The position numbers and the translations under genes are program-made. A DNA stretch of 64,000 nucleotides, taken from NCBI RefSeq assembly GCF_014649015.1, contig NZ_BMSF01000007.1:186001-250000 (forward strand), in the 5' to 3' direction. The notes under the pieces are model-generated. The model was not told where the DNA came from, searched no databases, and saw only the letters and a program-made list of their open reading frames with translations. Positions 8,159 through 19,214 of this stretch are shown one piece after another. The stretch comes from Streptomyces narbonensis. Lineage in GTDB: Bacteria; Actinomycetota; Actinomycetes; Streptomycetales; Streptomycetaceae. Each line of letters begins with the position of its first letter. The first letter of the stretch is position 1.

Positions 8159-8398
8159 TCAGTCGCTGTGGTTGAGGACATTGCCGTTGGTGCAGTGGTT
8201 GACGGTGTTGCCGTCCCACGCGCCACCCACCGGGACGACTGCCAGCTCCTGGAAACAGACGGCGGCAGCGCTGAAGTTCCAGTTGTTCGCGGCGTTCACC
8301 CCCGGCCCGAAGTTGCTGTCGTGGTCGTCGGCGTGGGCAGGGGTGGCCAGTGCCAGGCTCGTGAGAGCCAGGGCGGCTACGGAGATGATCTTCTTCAT
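8159..8398 (-). CDS. Small secreted protein
   Basis: 79 residues with a textbook signal peptide (Lys-Lys N-terminus, hydrophobic core, cleavage after AHA at about residue 23). The mature peptide of about 56 residues is Asn-rich and has two cysteines (C48, C69) that could form one disulfide. I do not recognise the family. It ends 18 bp from the palindrome array and points toward it, and is divergent from the XRE/TPR regulator at 8563. Confidence 0.7.
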   Translation of the reverse strand: MKKIISVAALALTSLALATPAHADDHDSNFGPGVNAANNWNFSAAAVCFQELAVVPVGGAWDGNTVNHCTNGNVLNHSD

Positions 8399-8562
8399 GG
8401 TCCGCCAACCGCCGACAACTCTCCCCGGTTACGGCGGCCCGGCAACAATCCGCCGGACGCCCCCTCCGACCGTCGTCCGTCTGGGTACCGTGCTGGTGAC
8501 GAACTCCGCACGGACAGACCGGCGCACCCGCACGGCCGTCCGGCGGTTGGGGAGGTGTCCTG

Positions 8563-9795
8563 ATGCTGGAGGAAGCCGAGGAGATCGGCCGGCGCGTCCG
8601 CAGGGCGCGGCTGCGGCTGGGGATGCCGCAGGCCGATCTGGCCACGGCCCTGGGGAAGTCGCAGGGCTGGGTGTCGAAGATGGAGCGGGGCCTGATCGAG
8701 CTGGACCGGGTCGGTCTGCTCAACCAGGTGGCCGCCGAGCTGCACGTTCACCCGAACGACCTGATCGGGCGCCCGTACAGCAGCTCCCCGGACGACAACC
8801 AGTGGCAGATCGCCGCCTCGTCGATCCTGCGCGAGCTGCGCCGCTACGACCTCGCCCCCGTCTTCGACGGGACGCCGAGGCCGGCGCCGCAGCTGTGGCG
8901 GGAGGTGACGCGGCTCCACCGGCTCCGGGACACCGCCGCCAACGTGGCGATCCTCCGCGTCCTGCCCGATCTGTTCCGCGAGGCCCGCGCCCTGGCGGAA
9001 GCCTCGGAGGAGGGGCACGAGCGGGAGGAGGCGTACGCGATCTACGCGGTGTGCTGCAAGTTCGCCCACACCGCCGCCCACTCCCTCGGCCACCCCGAGC
9101 TCGTCGCGATGGCCTGCGAGCGGGCCGCCTGGTCGGCCCGCCTCTCCGGGGACCCGGTGCTGCCCGCGGTCGCGGACTGGATGCGGGTCTGGGACATGTG
9201 GGCGACGGCCGACTGGGAGGACGCGCTGACGCTCTCGGACAAGGCGATCGGGTCGGTGCAGCAGGCGTACGAGCACGGCGACCTGCTGGCCGTACGGGCC
9301 TGGGGCACCCTCCAGCTCCGCGCGGCGATCTCGGCCGCCCGCGCCGGGCGCCCGTCGGAGGCGGAGGACCGGATCGGGTACGCGAAGGACGCCGCCGAGC
9401 GCATGGACGCGTACGTCGGTGCGCCCGTGTACGACCGGCACTCGCTCACGTTCTCCGCCGGGAACGTGCAGATCCACGCGATCAGCGTGGCCCTGGAGAT
9501 GGGCGAGCAGGGCAAGGCCCTGGAGATCAACCGCCGCACCAGCCCCGAGCTCGTGGGCGCGCTCCCCAACTCCCGTCAGGGACACCACCACATGGACATC
9601 GCGCGGGCCTGGCTGTGGGACGGCAACCGCGACAAGGCCCTCGTCGAGCTGGAGACCGCCGAACGGATCGCACCCCAGCTCGTACGGAACCACCCCATCG
9701 CCCGCTCCACCCTCCGGAGCATCGTGTACGCCGAACGGGCAGCCACGCGCGAGAAGTTGCGACGCATGTCCGACCGCTTCCACCTGGACGGATAA
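8563..9795 (+). CDS. XRE/TPR transcriptional regulator
   Basis: 410 residues. The N-terminal helix-turn-helix (about 5-66, with MPQADLATALGKSQGWVSKM) is followed by a long helical region made of TPR-like repeats to the C-terminus. This is the architecture of Streptomyces XRE regulators that sense a small ligand or peptide through the repeats. GGGGAGG lies about 8 bp before the ATG. It heads the cassette of small proteins, AspH-like hydroxylase, nucleotide enzymes and AlaRS that follows on the same strand, so it is the likely pathway-specific regulator. Confidence 0.85.
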   Translation: MLEEAEEIGRRVRRARLRLGMPQADLATALGKSQGWVSKMERGLIELDRVGLLNQVAAELHVHPNDLIGRPYSSSPDDNQWQIAASSILRELRRYDLAPVFDGTPRPAPQLWREVTRLHRLRDTAANVAILRVLPDLFREARALAEASEEGHEREEAYAIYAVCCKFAHTAAHSLGHPELVAMACERAAWSARLSGDPVLPAVADWMRVWDMWATADWEDALTLSDKAIGSVQQAYEHGDLLAVRAWGTLQLRAAISAARAGRPSEAEDRIGYAKDAAERMDAYVGAPVYDRHSLTFSAGNVQIHAISVALEMGEQGKALEINRRTSPELVGALPNSRQGHHHMDIARAWLWDGNRDKALVELETAERIAPQLVRNHPIARSTLRSIVYAERAATREKLRRMSDRFHLDG

Positions 9796-9850
9796 GGGTC
9801 GTATTCCTCCGGCTCATATTCGGGGTTCCGCCCGTCCCTAACTTCGGGGC

Positions 9851-10294
9851 ATGACCGGACGACGTACACCCCATCTCCCGTCCAAGGGACCGGAGTTACT
9901 CCCGGCGGCTCCCTTTGCACCCCGGCTCGGTGACCTCGCCGCCGACACCACCCACAACGGTCGTGTCGGCGTCGTGGTCGCCCTCCCCGGCGAGGACTCC
10001 GCCACCACCTACCACCTGCGTCCGCCCGGCGGCGGACCCACCTGGTCCGCGCCGGCCGACGGCTCCACGCTGCTCCCGGTGCCCGCGCAGATCACGCACG
10101 CCACCCTCCCGGCCGGCGGCGGCGCGGTCTACGAACCGCGCACCGGCCAGGGCTCGGTGCCCGTCGTGTTCCACTTCGCAGACGGATCGACCAGCGAAGG
10201 CGCCCTCACCCTCACCTCGGCAGAGCTGGAACGGCTGCACGCCCAGATCGGCCGCCTTCTCGCCAGCCACGACAAGGCCAGTGGCCTCGAATGA
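9851..10294 (+). CDS. Hypothetical protein of the AlaRS cassette
   Basis: 147 residues, no signal peptide or membrane segment, mostly beta-rich by eye (RVGVVVALPGEDSATTYHLRP). I do not recognise the fold. It starts 55 bp after the XRE/TPR gene and overlaps the next small gene by 4 nt (ATGA), which supports both being real and co-translated. Confidence 0.7.
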   Translation: MTGRRTPHLPSKGPELLPAAPFAPRLGDLAADTTHNGRVGVVVALPGEDSATTYHLRPPGGGPTWSAPADGSTLLPVPAQITHATLPAGGGAVYEPRTGQGSVPVVFHFADGSTSEGALTLTSAELERLHAQIGRLLASHDKASGLE

Positions 10295-10509
10295 GCAGGT
10301 CCCGCCACCGCTGGCGCCCCGCCCCCGTACGCGTAAGGGCTGATCGCAGCAGTCGGTACGCCCTCATGTTCCTCGCCCTCGCCGGCCTGGCCGGGCCCGC
10401 CTGGGCCCTGCGGTCCCAGGCCGACCAGCTCCTCTCCTCCGCCGGTGACAGGGCTGCCGTGGCCGTACCGGACGCGCCTCCGCTCCCCCACACCACCACC
10501 GACCGCTGA
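10291..10509 (+). CDS. Small single-pass membrane protein
   Basis: 72 residues with a very basic N-terminus (1-22) and one hydrophobic segment at about 24-40 (ALMFLALAGLAGPAWAL). It overlaps the preceding gene by 4 nt. The Ala-x-Ala region after the helix could make it a signal-anchored or secreted peptide. Function unknown. The coupling to the upstream gene is the main evidence that it is expressed. Confidence 0.5.
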   Translation: MSRSRHRWRPAPVRVRADRSSRYALMFLALAGLAGPAWALRSQADQLLSSAGDRAAVAVPDAPPLPHTTTDR

Positions 10510-10617
10510 ACGGCCCTCCGCCGAGGAGACCCGGAGCCGGCCTCCCCGTACCGCTCCCGCACCACTCGGCGGAGGGCGACCAGCCACGCACTCACCGACT
10601 CGCGAAAGGTGAATCCG

Positions 10618-11448
10618 ATGGACACCTTGACCGCCCTTGCCGGGCAGATCGCCCAGCTCGACACCGTCGACCCCGCCCAGCTGGAACGGATGCGCCACGA
10701 GGCCCTGACAGCCCAGGCGCCCTGGAAGGCCGAGTACAGCGCCTACCAGTCCGGGGGCTGGTGGACGACGTCGCTGATGAACGCGTCCGGCGACGCCGCC
10801 GACGTGACGATCGGCGACTGCGCGGCGCAGCCGACCGACCTGCTGACGCGAATGCCGGCCACCGCCGCCCTGCTCACCGAACTCGGCCTGAACTACATGT
10901 GGGTGCGGCTCGCCCGCCTCGAACCCAACGCCTTCCTGTGGGAGCACCGCGACTACGACGAGCTCGACCAGGTCGAGCGACACCGGCTGCACATCCCGCT
11001 GCACACCAACACGTCGGCGTTCCTCGTCACCGGCGGCGCCAAGGTGCACATGACCGGCGGGCGGATCTGGCGGCTGACGCCGACGTACGCGCACGGGGTG
11101 TGCAACCTGTTGGGTCCGGACCGGATCCACCTGATCGCCGACGTGTACGCCGACGACACCTACCGGCGCCTCGCCCGCCGGCCCATGCTCCACCCCGGCT
11201 CCGCCGAGCCGCTGCCCGTGGCCGGCCCGGCGGTGATCGCCGAGCGACTCCAGGCCGCCCGCGCGATGGCCGACCTCGGCTACGCGGACGCGGCCGAGCG
11301 GATGCTGCTCCGGCTCTTCTACACGTACGCGCTGCCCGAGGGCGCGGTCTACGACCTGATCGCCGAGCTGCACACCTCGCTCGGCAACGAGGAGGCCGTC
11401 ACGCGCTGGACGACCGCCAAGCGCCGCCTCCTCGCCCTCACGGCCTGA
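10618..11448 (+). CDS. Aspartyl/asparaginyl beta-hydroxylase-like Fe(II)/2-oxoglutarate oxygenase
   Basis: 276 residues from the ATG at 10618, preferred over the GTG at 10609 because GAAAGG is at proper distance only for the ATG. The core matches the AspH family: HxD at about 110-112 (WEHRDYDEL), the RLHIPLHTN strand, a distal His at about 159 (TYAHGVCN) and the 2-oxoglutarate-binding DRIHLIADVY near 168-177. A C-terminal helical extension (about 200-276) goes beyond the catalytic fold. The substrate is unknown; a peptide, an amino acid or a product of the adjacent nucleotide enzymes are all possible. Confidence 0.8.
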   Translation: MDTLTALAGQIAQLDTVDPAQLERMRHEALTAQAPWKAEYSAYQSGGWWTTSLMNASGDAADVTIGDCAAQPTDLLTRMPATAALLTELGLNYMWVRLARLEPNAFLWEHRDYDELDQVERHRLHIPLHTNTSAFLVTGGAKVHMTGGRIWRLTPTYAHGVCNLLGPDRIHLIADVYADDTYRRLARRPMLHPGSAEPLPVAGPAVIAERLQAARAMADLGYADAAERMLLRLFYTYALPEGAVYDLIAELHTSLGNEEAVTRWTTAKRRLLALTA

Positions 11449-11494
11449 CCACCACGCTCGACCCCGCATGCCGGAATCCGATCGGAGGACGCAC

Positions 11495-12367
11495 GTGCCC
11501 ACCCTGCACCTGGCGGAACTCACCTTCGCCAACCGCCCCGCCCAGCTCCCGCTGCTGTCCCGGCTCGCCGACATCCTCGCCGCCTCCCCGGCCGTCACGC
11601 ACCTGCTGGTGCGCGGCTCGCTGGCACACGGCACGGCCGACCGGCTCTCGGACGTCGACTTCGTCGTCGGCGTCCAGGACGCCGACCTGCCCGCGTTCGT
11701 CGGAAGCCTGGACGACCTGATGTCCGTCGAGGCCGGCGCCCTGCTGCCCGGCTGGCGCGACACGATCGTCGCCGACCTCGGCGGCGTCGGCATGGTCTTC
11801 CTCGTCCCGGACGAGGGGCACCTGCACCAGATCGACCTGTACGTGGCGCCCGCGTCGCGCGTCCCGCGCCTGCGGGCCACGGTCGCCACGGCCGTACTCC
11901 TCGACCGCGAGCCGGCGCTCGCCCCGGCCGAGGGAACGGCGGTCGCCGAGCGGTTCGCGGCCGAGTTCCTCGCCCGGCCGCGTACGTGCGCCGAGCTGCT
12001 CATCGAGCACCTGGTGCTGGCCGTCCTGCTGCACAAGCGCATCAAGCGCGGCCAGCGGTTCGTCGCGTACTCCGAGTGGCACCGCCTCCACACGGCCACG
12101 AAGGACCTGATCAAGACCGCGCTGGTCCCCGCCTCGCGGTTCTGGGGCTGGTACCAGCTGCGCGAGGAGATCGCCCTCACCCCGATCGGCCGGGCCTGCC
12201 TCGGTGACCTGGAGGCGGCGATCGGCGGACCGGCCGTCCCCTCCGCCGCCGACGTCGACGCGGCCGTCGAGCGGACGCTCTCCCTGGTCGAGCGGGCCTG
12301 CCCCGAGGCCATGAGCGGTTTGGAGGACGCGATCACCGCGTACCGCACATACCTGGAGCAGATGTGA
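11495..12367 (+). CDS. Pol-beta-superfamily nucleotidyltransferase
   Basis: 290 residues from the GTG at 11495, chosen because GGAGG (11484-11488) lies 6 nt upstream; an ATG at 11468 is in frame but has no such site. The minimal nucleotidyltransferase signature is clear: GSLAHGTADRLSDVDFVV at about 41-58, with D53 and D55 as metal ligands. The C-terminal two thirds are helical. Members of this superfamily add nucleotides to antibiotics, proteins or tRNA ends, so the acceptor cannot be deduced. Its stop overlaps the GTG of the LOG-like gene by 4 nt. Confidence 0.78.
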   Translation: MPTLHLAELTFANRPAQLPLLSRLADILAASPAVTHLLVRGSLAHGTADRLSDVDFVVGVQDADLPAFVGSLDDLMSVEAGALLPGWRDTIVADLGGVGMVFLVPDEGHLHQIDLYVAPASRVPRLRATVATAVLLDREPALAPAEGTAVAERFAAEFLARPRTCAELLIEHLVLAVLLHKRIKRGQRFVAYSEWHRLHTATKDLIKTALVPASRFWGWYQLREEIALTPIGRACLGDLEAAIGGPAVPSAADVDAAVERTLSLVERACPEAMSGLEDAITAYRTYLEQM

Positions 12368-12936
12368 ACGGACTCCACCGAGCGAACCGGACCGCCGTCT
12401 TCTTCGGCGGGGTCCGCCCCGCTTCCCCTGAAGAGGAGAAGCTGGCCGAGGAGATCGGCCACGCTCTGGCCGAGGCGGGATACCGGCTCCTGCACGGCGG
12501 CTACAACGGCCTGATGGAAGCCGCCGCGCGCGGGGCCTCCTCCGCGGGAGCCCCGATAACCGCCGTGACCCTGGCCGACAAGCACGACGAGTGGGGCGCC
12601 TTCAACCCGTACGCCACCGCCTCCGTCCACCTGCCCGACCTCGGCGCCCGACTCAACCACTACCTGGACCACGCCGACCTCGTCGTCGCCATGGGCGGAG
12701 GCATCGGCACCCTCCACGAGCTGACCGCCGCCGCCTACTACGCGACCACCATCCGGCCCGTACTCGTCGTCCTCGCCGGAGCCATGGCACTGCGCCTACT
12801 CGACTTCCTGCGCGAGGAGAAGTGGCTGTACGAGACCCCGACCAGGCCTCTCGGGTTCCTCCGTACTGCCGAGTCCGCCGACGCCTTCCGCGCCCACCTC
12901 TCCGCGCTCCACACCACGCCGATCGGAGGAGCATGA
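12364..12936 (+). CDS. LOG/TIGR00725-like Rossmann nucleotide-binding protein
   Basis: 190 residues with the SLOG-superfamily layout: GGVRPASPEE near the start, HGGYNGLME at 44-52 and the diagnostic GGGIGTLHE at 111-119. LOG proteins of this fold cleave nucleoside 5'-monophosphates to base plus ribose 5-phosphate, while other members bind or sense nucleotides. It is coupled by 4-nt overlaps to the nucleotidyltransferase upstream and the phosphoribosyltransferase downstream, so a shared nucleotide substrate is likely. Confidence 0.8.
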   Translation: MNGLHRANRTAVFFGGVRPASPEEEKLAEEIGHALAEAGYRLLHGGYNGLMEAAARGASSAGAPITAVTLADKHDEWGAFNPYATASVHLPDLGARLNHYLDHADLVVAMGGGIGTLHELTAAAYYATTIRPVLVVLAGAMALRLLDFLREEKWLYETPTRPLGFLRTAESADAFRAHLSALHTTPIGGA

Positions 12937-13487
12937 CCACCAACACCCGGCTGCCCGGCGGCCTCGCCACCCGGCTCGCTGAAACCGCCCTCGTGGCCGC
13001 CCCCTTCCACCTCGCCGACGGCGCCAGGCTCGACAGCTACTTCGACGAGTACCGCCTGGCCGCCGACCCCGAGCTCCTGCGCGACACCGCCACCGCCCTG
13101 GCCGCCCTCGTCCCCGACGATGCCCAGCTCCTCGCGGGCATCGAGCTCGGCGGCATCCCCCTCGTAGTCGCCCTGTCCGCCGCCACCGGCCTGCCCGCCG
13201 TCTTCCTGCGCCGCCGCCCGAAGGGGTACGGCTCCCGCCGACAGATCGAAGGCGCGCCCTTCGCCGGCCGCCGGACCGTCCTCGTCGACGACGTGGTCCG
13301 CTCCGGAGCGCAGCTGCTCGCCATGGCGCGGATCCTGCGCATGGCCGGAGCACCGGTACGCGACGCCCTGTGCGTGCTTGAGCGCCCGCTCGGCGGCCGG
13401 GCCCTGCTGGCTGAGCATCGTGTGACGCTCCACGCCCTCCTCACGGAGGCGGACCTCCCCGGGGCTCGGCGGGGTGATCCCGCGTGA
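12933..13487 (+). CDS. Orotate-phosphoribosyltransferase-like protein
   Basis: 184 residues from the ATG at 12933, which follows a GGAGGA site and overlaps the previous stop (ATGA). The PRPP loop is VLVDDVVRSGAQ (about 116-127), and the RRRPKGYGSRRQIEG stretch (about 93-107) resembles the orotate PRTase segment KxPKxYGxxxxIEG. A free-standing OPRT in a peripheral cassette suggests ribosylation of a noncanonical base rather than housekeeping UMP synthesis. The stop overlaps the GTG start of the HAD gene by 4 nt. Confidence 0.8.
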   Translation: MTTNTRLPGGLATRLAETALVAAPFHLADGARLDSYFDEYRLAADPELLRDTATALAALVPDDAQLLAGIELGGIPLVVALSAATGLPAVFLRRRPKGYGSRRQIEGAPFAGRRTVLVDDVVRSGAQLLAMARILRMAGAPVRDALCVLERPLGGRALLAEHRVTLHALLTEADLPGARRGDPA

Positions 13488-14125
13488 AGGGGGCCGTGCT
13501 GTTCGACCTCGACGGCGTCCTCGTCGACAGCCGTCACGCCCAACTCGCCACCCTGGCGGGCTTCGCGACCTCCGCCCTCGGCCGCCGCATCGCCATTGCC
13601 AACCTGCCGTCGGAGGCCGCGACCACCCCGCGCGAGCAGGTACTCGCCGAGCTCGGCTACGCAGGAGCGATCAACCAGGATGGCTGGGACGCGGCGACGG
13701 CCACCGCCACCCTCACCGCCAAGGTGTTCCCGTTCGTGGCCGAGGCGCTCTCCGCGCTCCGCGCCGCCGGCGTCGGCACCGGACTGGTGACCCTGCGCAG
13801 CCGCCAGCGGGTCGGCTGGCTGCTGCCGCCCGCCGTCCTCGACTTGATCGACGTCGTCGTCTGCTACGAGGACGCGGCGCCGAAGCCCGCACCGGACGGT
13901 CTCCTGCTCGCCCTCGACAAGCTCGGCGTGGCGCCCGCCAGCGCCGTAATCGTCGGGGACATGGAGTCCGACATGCACGCGGCACGGGCAGCTGGCGTGA
14001 CCCCGATCGGCGCCGGATGGGGCTTCTCCAGCCCGGCGGCGCTCACTCGGGCCGGCGCCACCGTCGTCCTGCCCCGAGCCGACGACCTCGTCGACACGCT
14101 CCTGTCCCTGATCTCGTTGGAGTGA
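13484..14125 (+). CDS. HAD-superfamily phosphatase
   Basis: 213 residues with all HAD motifs: FDLDGVLVDS (nucleophile D8, acid D10), the motif II region LVTLRS, the motif III lysine in APKPAPDG and VGDMESDM as motif IV. The small helical cap between motifs I and II is of the phosphoglycolate/beta-phosphoglucomutase type. It would dephosphorylate a small phosphorylated metabolite, perhaps the nucleotide handled by the coupled PRTase and LOG-like proteins. Confidence 0.85.
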   Translation: MKGAVLFDLDGVLVDSRHAQLATLAGFATSALGRRIAIANLPSEAATTPREQVLAELGYAGAINQDGWDAATATATLTAKVFPFVAEALSALRAAGVGTGLVTLRSRQRVGWLLPPAVLDLIDVVVCYEDAAPKPAPDGLLLALDKLGVAPASAVIVGDMESDMHAARAAGVTPIGAGWGFSSPAALTRAGATVVLPRADDLVDTLLSLISLE

Positions 14126-14241
14126 CAGAGCGGAAAACCTCGGCGATCTTGACTGCCGGACCGCTAGCGTGGGTTGCGCAGTCGCAGCGGACCGTTGCGT
14201 CCGGTGACGGCTGCGCCACCTCAGACAACGGATCTGGAGTC

Positions 14242-14314
14242 ATGGTCTACACCGTGGGGGCGCGAGCTATCTGCGTCGAGCTGGAGAACTGAGAACCCCT
14301 CAGTCCCTGTTCTC
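14242..14314 (+). promoter_or_regulatory. Possible leader peptide and hairpin upstream of alaS2
   Basis: In the 250-bp leader of the AlaRS gene an ATG at 14242 opens a 16-codon frame (MVYTVGARAICVELEN) ending in a TGA at 14290-14292. That stop lies inside a hairpin: CTGAG 14289-14293 with CTCAG 14299-14303, extended by GAGAA 14284-14288 with TTCTC 14310-14314. The frame contains two alanine codons. A GGAG is close to the ATG but only 2 nt away. A leader-peptide attenuator is possible but weakly supported. Confidence 0.3.
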
Positions 14315-14378
14315 GGCCCGGCTCGGCGTGTGATCGACCCCCATCTCTCCACGACTCTTCCGTGAGGGCCACACCACC

Positions 14379-17033
<2,655 letters not shown>

Positions 17034-17042
17034 CACGCGGAG

Positions 17043-17071
17043 TGCCGGTGCCGCCACACGCGGCACCGGCA
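17043..17071. terminator. Bidirectional terminator between alaS and GNAT genes
   Basis: A perfect 12-bp stem (TGCCGGTGCCGC at 17043-17054 with its complement at 17060-17071) and a CACAC loop lie between two convergent genes. Confidence 0.8.
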
Positions 17072-17078
17072 TTCCAGG

Positions 17079-17621
17079 TCACTGCCCCTGCCCGCCCGCC
17101 GCCAGCTTCTTCAGGAGCACGACGCTCTCGTAGTTCGTCACGCCCCATCGCCAGGACCCGACGGGCACGTAGCCGTGCCTGCGATACCAACCGATCAGGT
17201 CCGTCGCCTCGGCCGACGTGTCGATCACCACCTGCGCCGAACCGAGCGCGGCGATACGTTCCTCCGCCAAGGCCAGCAGCCGCTGCCCCAGCCCCGACCC
17301 CCGGTACGCCGGATCCACCGCAAGCTGCCAGAACGAGCCTGCACCCGATGGAACGGGATAACCCTCGGGTACCGGGTACGGGGCCGCCACCGTCACCGAC
17401 CCCACCAGCTCTGCGCCCCGGACGGCGAGCCAGCACTCCCCGCCACCCACTCGGTACTCGGTGTCATGCACTGACTGATACGAGGCGAAGAAGACTCGGC
17501 CGGCCACAGCGTGATCGGCATACGAGCGGTGAAGCAAGGCGGTCAGTTCTTCCATGGAGTCGCCCGCAGCAAGAAGGCGCAGCCCGAAGCCCCTGGTCAG
17601 CACCCCTGCCACTTCCTCCAT
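17079..17621 (-). CDS. GNAT-family N-acetyltransferase
   Basis: 180 residues. The acetyl-CoA-binding motif A is visible as LAVDPAYRGSGLGQRLLALA (about residues 95-114), followed by the typical IGWYRRHGYVPVG motif B near 142-154. GNATs acetylate amines on small molecules, proteins or antibiotics; the substrate is unknown. It converges on the AlaRS gene. Because GNATs can act as toxins or as resistance enzymes on aminoacylated compounds, a link to the cassette is conceivable but not shown. Confidence 0.85.
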   Translation of the reverse strand: MEEVAGVLTRGFGLRLLAAGDSMEELTALLHRSYADHAVAGRVFFASYQSVHDTEYRVGGGECWLAVRGAELVGSVTVAAPYPVPEGYPVPSGAGSFWQLAVDPAYRGSGLGQRLLALAEERIAALGSAQVVIDTSAEATDLIGWYRRHGYVPVGSWRWGVTNYESVVLLKKLAAGGQGQ

Positions 17622-17977
17622 GCCCTACCACCCGCCGTATCTCTTGGTCCCAGCTGCGCCATCACTCAATAGGCCCATATTGGAACAGAGTGAAGCAAAA
17701 GGGCTCACTGGCCAGGGAGATCGGATGGCTACGAGCCTGGTGACCGAATACGGACCGAAGCAGAGGCTGTGGCCGGGGCCATCGAGCGGCACCTCGGCCG
17801 CTGAGGCTTCAGGATCGGGCTGCCGGGTCGGTGGCGCCGACGGCCCCGTGTGGCGTGCCCTGCCTCCGAGGCGCATCCTGATGGCGAGATCGCCGGTGGC
17901 GGGCCCGGCTCCCGTGCCCGCCGGGCTGTGGCAGATGCGCTGCACGGCCCGTCCGCCGCCCTGAGGAAGGGAGCGGG
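17622..17977. other. 356-bp region without a confident gene
   Basis: This stretch separates the leftward GNAT gene from the rightward PP2C gene and must contain their promoters. A 79-codon frame opens at an ATG at 17725 with GGGAG just upstream and closes at 17964, but its composition (Arg/Pro/Ser-rich, no domain) does not persuade me. No repeats or RNA genes were seen. Confidence 0.4.
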
Positions 17978-19177
17978 ATGACAGTCGGATCGCGCGGGGA
18001 TCCCGATCGCTCGGAGAGCTTCGGGGAGGGGCTGCTGGGTGGCCTCCTGGACCGGTCCCACGAGCTGCCACCGCATCAGGTCGGGCCGGTGCTCGCCGAC
18101 ACGGTGGCGCGGCTGGGGGGACGGGAACCGCAGATCCTGCTCCAGGACTACGGACAGCAGCGGCTGGTCCCCCTGCCGGGCGAAGGGCTGGCGGCCGGCG
18201 AACCGCAGGCCATCGACGACTCCGAGGCCGGCCGGTGCTTCCTCACCTCGCGCCCGGTCGAACTCGTCCTGTCCGACGGCGTACGGGTCCTGCTGCCCTT
18301 GCTGGACGGGGGCGACCAGGCAGGCGTCCTGGCGGTCACCCTGGACGCCGTCGATGACGACGACCGCCGCCTCCTGCGCAGGATCGCCGGGCTGATCGCC
18401 GCCATGTTGCAGACCAAGAGCAGTCATACCGATCTCTTCTTCCGCACCCGTCGCAGCGAACCGATGAGCGTCGCCGCCGAGATCCAGTGGTCGCTGCTGC
18501 CGCCCCTGTCGATGGTGACGCCGCGTGTCACCGTCGCCGGCGTCCTCGAACCCGCCTACGACGTGGCGGGCGACAGCTTCGACTACGCCCTGAACGGGGA
18601 CACCTTCCACCTCGCCATGATCGACGCCATGGGCCACGGTCTGGACGCGGCGACGATGGCGACCGTGGCCATCGGCGCGTACCGGCACGCCCGCCGGATC
18701 AGCATCGAGCTGTCCGAGATCTATCTCTTCATGGACCGCGCCGTGGCCGAGCAGTTCGCACCCGACCACTTCGTGACCGCGCAGATGATGCGGCTGGACA
18801 CGGACACCGGCCGCCTCCAGTGGGTCAACGCCGGCCACCCCGCCCCCATGCTGATCCGTCGGCACCGCGTCGTAGGCCGCCTGGACAGCCCCACGACCCT
18901 GCCCGTCGGCTTCGGAGGAGCGCAGCCGCAGGTCAGCGAAGTGACGCTCGCGCCAGGGGATCGCGTCCTCTGCTTCACCGACGGGCTGATCGAGGAACAC
19001 AAGAGCGGACAGGAAGAGTTCGGCGAGGAGCAGCTGATCGACTGGGTGAATCAGTTGGAGAAGGCGGACCGAGAGGTCCGCGCGGTGGCGCGGGACCTCT
19101 CCCACACGCTCAAGCGGGCACGCGGCGAAGCCACTTCGGACGACGCCACCCTCGTTCTGGTCGAGTGGCGCGGATGA
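17978..19177 (+). CDS. PP2C/SpoIIE-family serine phosphatase
   Basis: 399 residues. An N-terminal sensor-like region (about 1-150) resembles a degenerate GAF fold. The SpoIIE/RsbU-type PP2C catalytic domain runs from about 165 to 398, with AYDVAGDSFDY, DAMGHGLDAA and NAGHPAPMLI as the metal-binding and active-site blocks and DDATLVLVEW at the end. Such enzymes dephosphorylate anti-anti-sigma factors in partner-switching cascades. No anti-sigma kinase or STAS protein is adjacent, so partners must be elsewhere. Confidence 0.9.
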   Translation: MTVGSRGDPDRSESFGEGLLGGLLDRSHELPPHQVGPVLADTVARLGGREPQILLQDYGQQRLVPLPGEGLAAGEPQAIDDSEAGRCFLTSRPVELVLSDGVRVLLPLLDGGDQAGVLAVTLDAVDDDDRRLLRRIAGLIAAMLQTKSSHTDLFFRTRRSEPMSVAAEIQWSLLPPLSMVTPRVTVAGVLEPAYDVAGDSFDYALNGDTFHLAMIDAMGHGLDAATMATVAIGAYRHARRISIELSEIYLFMDRAVAEQFAPDHFVTAQMMRLDTDTGRLQWVNAGHPAPMLIRRHRVVGRLDSPTTLPVGFGGAQPQVSEVTLAPGDRVLCFTDGLIEEHKSGQEEFGEEQLIDWVNQLEKADREVRAVARDLSHTLKRARGEATSDDATLVLVEWRG

Positions 19178-19214
19178 CGGAGCGCGCAGGCCGGAAGGAG
19201 CTGCGCCATCTGAA

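Noticed and set aside
5943..8723. 926-codon minus-strand frame covering mobC, the relaxase and the palindrome array
   Set aside because: Overlaps well-supported genes on the other strand and reads through the palindromes as meaningless repeats; composition is typical of a shadow frame.
14126..14378. T-box riboswitch in front of the AlaRS gene
   Set aside because: No T-box sequence (AGGGTGG-type antiterminator bulge) or specifier loop could be identified.
17725..17964. 79-codon frame before the PP2C gene
   Set aside because: Although GGGAG precedes the ATG, the product is low complexity with no motif and no sign of conservation visible from sequence.
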